Source of the DNA: CAZUCD01 sp964618855
GTDB taxonomy: Bacteria > Sumerlaeota > Sumerlaeia > SLMS01 > JANRJK01
Reading direction: 5' to 3'
Assembly (NCBI GenBank): GCA_964618855.1
Contig: CAZUCD010000052.1
Span: forward strand, 1 to 23,441
DNA: 23,441 bases
How positions within the stretch are numbered: position 1 is the first letter of the stretch; each line of letters starts with the position of its first letter. The notes under the pieces were generated by a model, which saw nothing but the letters and a program-made list of their open reading frames with translations, searched no databases and was not told the origin of the DNA. A program made the position numbers and the translations under genes. Shown in pieces: positions 20,038-23,441 of the stretch.

Positions 20038-21384
20038 ATGGCCTACACTCCGCACACCGCCGAAGATGTCTCCGCAATGCTCGCAACCGTCGGGGCCAAG
20101 TCCCTCGACGACCTCTTCAGCGATGTTCCCGCCTCGCTGCTGCTGAAGGAGCCGCTCGACATCGAGCAGCTCTCCGAGTTCGACATCGAGCGGCGGTTCG
20201 AGGAACTGGCCGCGGCGAACCGGGCTTATCCCGCGGGCAGGTCCTTCCTGGGCGCCGGCGCCTACCGGCACTACATTCCGGCGGCCGTGCGGAACCTGAT
20301 CTCGCGCGGCGAGTTCATGACGGCGTACACGCCTTACCAGGCGGAGGTCAGCCAGGGAACGCTCCAGTCGATCTTCGAGTTCCAGTCGCACGTCTGCGCC
20401 CTGACGGGCCTCGATGTCGCCAACGCTTCAATGTACGATGGGGCGACGGCGCTGGCCGAGGCGTTGACGATGGCGGTGCGCGAAACGGGGCGCCGCGTTG
20501 TCTGGCTCCCGGAGCTCCTCCACCCCGCCTGGCGCACCGTCTGCGACACGTTCCTGCGCGAGATCGACGTCGAGGTCAGGACCATCGAAGCCGCTGGCGG
20601 GGCGACCAACTTTGCGGCGATCCCGGATGGGGAAGCCGCTGCCGTCGTGGTCGAGACGCCGAATGCCCTCGGCGTGATCGAGGATGGGCACGCGGCGCGC
20701 GCGGCGGCGACGCGCCTGAAGGCGCTGCTCGTCGCGGCCGCCAACCCGACTTCGCTTGCGATCCTCGCCCCGCCGGCCGAGTACGGCGCCGACATCGCCG
20801 TCGGGGAGGCGCAGCCCCTTGGGCTTCCGCTGTCATTCGGCGGCCCGTACGCCGGGTTCTTCGCCGCAAAGTCCCAGTACATCCGCAAGATGCCGGGGCG
20901 CATCGTTGGCCGCACGCACGACAAGGCCGGGCGCGAAGGCTTCGTCCTGACGCTCCAGACGCGCGAGCAGCACATCCGCCGCGACCGCGCCACCTCCAAC
21001 ATTTGCACGAACCAGGGGCTCTTCGCGCTCATGGCGACGATGTACATCACGTTCGTCGGCAAGCAGGGTCTTGTGGAGGTCGCGGAGACCTCGCTGGCGC
21101 GCACGCAGACGCTCGTTGCCGGGCTGGAGAAGCTGGGCGCCACCCGGCACAACCCGGGCGCCCATTTCCATGAATGCGCCCTGCGGTTGCCGATCCCGTC
21201 CGCAGCCTTCCTCGAGCGGATGCGCACCAGCGCCGGCATCCTGGCGGGCTTCGCGCTCGAACGTTGGTGGCCGCAGTGGCCCGGCGCGGCGAATCTGCTC
21301 CTCGTGAACTGCACGGAGCTCAACTCGGAGCGGGACGTCTCAGACTATCTCACTGCGGCCGAAGGCATCCTGCGGAACAAGTAG
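20038..21384 (+). CDS. gcvPA: Glycine dehydrogenase (decarboxylating) subunit 1
   Basis: This 448-residue protein has the length usual for the N-terminal P-protein subunit of the glycine cleavage system. It decarboxylates glycine together with GcvPB and passes the aminomethyl group to GcvH. Family landmarks are the start MAYTPHTAEDVSAML, FLGAGAYRHYIP at 70-81, TAYTPYQAEVSQGTLQ at 95-110, YDGATA at 133-138, LPLSFGGPYAGFF and MPGRIVGRT. ATG 20038 matches the family start; a TTG ten codons earlier is less likely. The sequence before the ATG is pyrimidine-rich with no Shine-Dalgarno site. The PLP-lysine subunit gcvPB and gcvT/gcvH are absent from the flanks, so the system is split in this genome or the rest lies elsewhere. 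Confidence 0.95.
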   Translation: MAYTPHTAEDVSAMLATVGAKSLDDLFSDVPASLLLKEPLDIEQLSEFDIERRFEELAAANRAYPAGRSFLGAGAYRHYIPAAVRNLISRGEFMTAYTPYQAEVSQGTLQSIFEFQSHVCALTGLDVANASMYDGATALAEALTMAVRETGRRVVWLPELLHPAWRTVCDTFLREIDVEVRTIEAAGGATNFAAIPDGEAAAVVVETPNALGVIEDGHAARAAATRLKALLVAAANPTSLAILAPPAEYGADIAVGEAQPLGLPLSFGGPYAGFFAAKSQYIRKMPGRIVGRTHDKAGREGFVLTLQTREQHIRRDRATSNICTNQGLFALMATMYITFVGKQGLVEVAETSLARTQTLVAGLEKLGATRHNPGAHFHECALRLPIPSAAFLERMRTSAGILAGFALERWWPQWPGAANLLLVNCTELNSERDVSDYLTAAEGILRNK

Positions 21385-21468
21385 CCTCATGCCCGGGGGC
21401 CTGTCGCGCGGGTGATCCGGGCTGGGTTGTGCTGTCCCGTCGTGTCGCAAGGCACCTACCCAGGACAC

Positions 21469-21571
21469 ACCCACGGCTGCGGGCGGATCCTCCTCGCAAC
21501 CTGCCTGCACGAACCTGAGAGGTGCGGGATTGCCGTGGGTTTGGGGTTGCCAAGGGGCGCTCCCGATGGCA
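21469..21571 (+). other. Possible structured leader upstream of the secreted propeller gene
   Basis: In the 239-base gap after gcvPA, ACCCACGGC (21469-21477) pairs perfectly with GCCGTGGGT (21532-21540), enclosing a region with smaller stems such as GCAC/GTGC around 21507-21525. A second hairpin follows at 21548-21571, with TGCCA/TGGCA and an inner GGG/CCC. It lies 50-150 bases upstream of a start codon. No known riboswitch class could be matched, and GC-rich DNA yields such pairings by chance, so function is unproven. Confidence 0.3.
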
Positions 21572-21623
21572 TCTGCCAGCCCGTACCCCCGAGGTCCCTT
21601 TTTGTTCAGACTGGAGGATTCCT

Positions 21624-23252
21624 ATGATGCGTTTTTGCCACGAGTCCCGTGCCGCGGCATTCGCGTTCGCCGGCGCGCTCGCCGTCCTCAGCTTCCCGGC
21701 TTGGGCGGATTTCACGGTGGAGAGAGTCTCGCCGATCCCCGTTTCGGGGGGCGATGTCGCCGGTTGGGCCGTGACGCCTTCGGGGTCCCATGTCGTGTTC
21801 TTCGGCGACTTCCTCGTGAACGATGAGCCGGATGCGTACGCTCACGACGTCGCGGCGGGAACGACGGTCCAGTTGAGCAGTGCGACCCCCGGGTTGCAGG
21901 TTTCGACCACGGCATATGCAATCTCGCCATCGACCCAGCGCCTCGTCTACCAGGAGTACGATCCGATCACGACGCGCTTGACGGTGAAGTCAGTCCCCCT
22001 GGGCGGTGGCGCCTCCTCCACCCTGGTGGATTCGGACTCCGGATTCCGGCCGCTTCAGCTCATGGCGCTGAGCAACGACGGGCAGGTGTTGGCGGGCGTT
22101 GTTTCGCATTCGCCGGCTGATCTGTCGCTCTATACCGTGAGGGTGGATGGCACCGGGTCCGTGACGACGTACCCCGGCGGGTACTCCAGCGCGGGCAACA
22201 TCACGGACCTCGCATTTGTGCAGAACGACGCGGGCCTCATCTTCGTCTATCGACCCGACCCATCCACGGGGGAGCGGCTCTTCCGCCTGAATCTCTCCAA
22301 TTCGAGCGTGACGCCGCTCAGCCCGGACCCGGCAACGTCGGCGAACTTCAGGGTGCGCACTGGTTCCGTCCTCTTACGGAACAACTCGCAGTACGTGGTT
22401 TGGAAGGGCGGTCTGCCCTCGACTTCCATCTCGCGGGAGATCTGGTCCTCGGATCTTCAGACGGGCAGCTTTGTCAAGATCAGCACGGCAGCCCCTGATG
22501 GGACGGTGACCATCCCCAACTCGGGGACTCCCGTGCATTGGCTCTCCCCCGATGGATCCCGTGTCGTCTATGCGTTCACCGACTCCGCAGGGGTCCGCTA
22601 CCTGTACTCCGTCCCGTCGGCCGGGGGTTCGAGCACACTCCTGACACCGCCGAATTGGATCGGCGCGCGCCAGCTTGAGTTCTCGCCAGACTCCTCGACC
22701 GTGGTCGCGCACGGTTTGCAGTTCGACTCGAACCCGTTGAACTGGCTTCCCTCGGCCGCGCCGGCGGCGGGGCCCGGCCTGGTCGCACCCATCGTGGCGC
22801 CTCCGTCGGGATATGGCGTGGCTGCGGGCGCCAAGCTTGGCGCATCGGGGACGCGGCTGTACTCCCTCGTGTCCTCGACCAGCGGCACGCACCAGTACAT
22901 CCTCAGCACGCCGCTGGCCGGGGGCACTTCAGGCACGGTTGAGGTGCCCTCGCCCGACAATCGCATATCGGACTTCGTCGTCGCGCCAGGAGAGTCGAGG
23001 GTATTGGTCCGCGCAAGCGCGGGCGCACCCCCGCGCACCCTTTACGAGGGTGAGGTCGGTGGCCCGACGGCGACCCCGGTTCACTCCGCGGCGACGGGTG
23101 GCGGCAGCGGCGCCGGGAGCGCGTACCTCTACCTGCCGGGGGAGAACGTCGTCGTGTTCACCGGCGCTCTTGAATCGTCGCAGTCAAGCGGGGTGTGCGT
23201 GGCACGGCGCGTGGTCGCGGGTGCAGCGACCGCATGGCACGCCTATGAGTAG
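21624..23252 (+). CDS. Secreted TolB/PD40-type beta-propeller protein
   Basis: This 542-residue protein starts at ATG 21624, with GGAGGA six bases upstream; the next codon is also ATG. The signal peptide ends near FPAWA|DF (about residue 30). Repeated blades such as GWAVTPSGSHVVFFG, AYAISPSTQRLVYQEYD, HWLSPDGSRVVYAFTD and QLEFSPDSSTVVAHG are typical of TolB-like PD40 propellers, probably a scaffold for binding. There is no catalytic motif. The C-terminus ATAWHAYE matches the tail of the two riboswitch-controlled secreted proteins, with the Trp exactly five residues from the end. It follows gcvPA by 239 bases and may have its own promoter. Confidence 0.82.
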   Translation: MMRFCHESRAAAFAFAGALAVLSFPAWADFTVERVSPIPVSGGDVAGWAVTPSGSHVVFFGDFLVNDEPDAYAHDVAAGTTVQLSSATPGLQVSTTAYAISPSTQRLVYQEYDPITTRLTVKSVPLGGGASSTLVDSDSGFRPLQLMALSNDGQVLAGVVSHSPADLSLYTVRVDGTGSVTTYPGGYSSAGNITDLAFVQNDAGLIFVYRPDPSTGERLFRLNLSNSSVTPLSPDPATSANFRVRTGSVLLRNNSQYVVWKGGLPSTSISREIWSSDLQTGSFVKISTAAPDGTVTIPNSGTPVHWLSPDGSRVVYAFTDSAGVRYLYSVPSAGGSSTLLTPPNWIGARQLEFSPDSSTVVAHGLQFDSNPLNWLPSAAPAAGPGLVAPIVAPPSGYGVAAGAKLGASGTRLYSLVSSTSGTHQYILSTPLAGGTSGTVEVPSPDNRISDFVVAPGESRVLVRASAGAPPRTLYEGEVGGPTATPVHSAATGGGSGAGSAYLYLPGENVVVFTGALESSQSSGVCVARRVVAGAATAWHAYE

Positions 23253-23318
23253 GCCCCGGCCCGCTTGACTTCTTCACAGCGGCAGGCTTAACCCTTTCGC
23301 AGTGCACGGAAGAGAATC

Positions 23319-23336
23319 CGGAGTGTGCCCACTCCG
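23319..23336. other. Hairpin in intergenic region
   Basis: CGGAGTG (23319-23325) pairs with CACTCCG (23330-23336) around a four-base loop, a seven-pair GC-rich stem 67 bases after the propeller stop. There is no T-tract on either side, so it is at best an atypical terminator or mRNA-stabilising element. Confidence 0.4.
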
Positions 23337-23393
23337 ACTCCCCCAACGCGGCGGACTCCGTGCCTGCGGGCTGAGCCGCGAAGGAGGCGCGAC

Positions 23394-23441
23394 ATGATCG
23401 CGCGCATCGTCAGGGTTGCCGTCTTCACGGTGGCCATCCTC
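23394..23441 (+). CDS. 5' fragment of a protein with hydrophobic N-terminus
   Basis: ATG 23394 is preceded at ideal spacing by AAGGAGG (23380-23386), the best ribosome binding site in the window. Only 16 residues are visible: MIARIVRVAVFTVAIL, basic then hydrophobic, so a signal peptide or membrane anchor is likely. The gene continues beyond the right edge. It starts 141 bases after the secreted propeller gene on the same strand. The function cannot be told. Confidence 0.7.
   Translation, partial: MIARIVRVAVFTVAIL

Noticed and set aside
21490..21545. TPP riboswitch suggested by GAACCTGA at 21511
   Set aside because: The upstream CTGAGA-type half and the downstream CCGGCG-AGGGA part are missing or in the wrong order, and the downstream gene has no link to thiamine.
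21480..21580. Glycine riboswitch on the minus strand (CTCTCAGG near 21513-21522), tempting next to gcvPA
   Set aside because: The CCGAAGG core is absent, and the strand points into the antisense of gcvPA with no gene to control.

Overview
The window is high-GC bacterial DNA, apparently one contig of an uncultivated organism. It opens with a 50-base run of C, which looks like an assembly artefact, and has a 10-base N gap at 5723-5732. No rRNA or tRNA was seen. The lineage is uncertain. A type IV-like pseudopilin with the NFLEAQTRSKVSRAKADM signature, signal-peptide beta-propeller proteins, a cyclase/kinase/WD40 fusion and ABC-2 permeases of the NPILTREL type together suggest a Sumerlaeota/Hydrogenedentes/PVC-like bacterium. 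This is inference from remembered family signatures, not a placement.

Layout. Positions 1-4431 (-) hold most of a giant signalling protein: a cyclase-homology domain, a Ser/Thr kinase, one membrane helix, a WD40-type propeller and a helical tail. Its C-terminus runs off the contig end. A tiny His-tailed membrane protein and a gap-interrupted GT39/ArnT-like glycosyltransferase follow (4568-6421, -). Positions 6543-10832 form an envelope block: D-Ala-D-Ala ligase (+), then, on the minus strand, a flippase-like membrane protein, CdsA and a class IV aminotransferase with its own terminator. Positions 11030-13980 hold an unknown anchored protein (+) and a minus-strand cluster of a 33-residue membrane peptide, a second GT39-like enzyme and an unknown polytopic protein, linked by very short spacing or overlap.

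The most interesting region is 14105-16310 (-). A well-conserved cobalamin riboswitch precedes two translationally overlapping secreted-protein genes: a beta-propeller-like protein and a 'PDFIVFEN' cell-surface protein. A hairpin that would hide the Shine-Dalgarno sequence lies just before the first start codon. The pairing recalls surface corrinoid-capture modules such as Bacteroides BtuG, but no BtuB or BtuCD is present here. Both proteins, and a third secreted propeller at 21624-23252, end exactly five residues after a Trp (WSLYE, WQLHD, WHAYE). This shared C-terminal tail is absent from the other complete proteins of the window.

Positions 16380-19376 (-) carry a pseudopilin, a Spy/CpxP-like anchored protein and an ABC-2 permease. 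Positions 19451-19931 hold four tandem copies of a 120-base repeat, each with a near-perfect GC palindrome, between the divergent permease and gcvPA. Glycine dehydrogenase subunit 1 (gcvPA) stands without gcvPB. After a leader that may fold, the secreted propeller gene follows, and the window ends in the first 16 codons of another gene.
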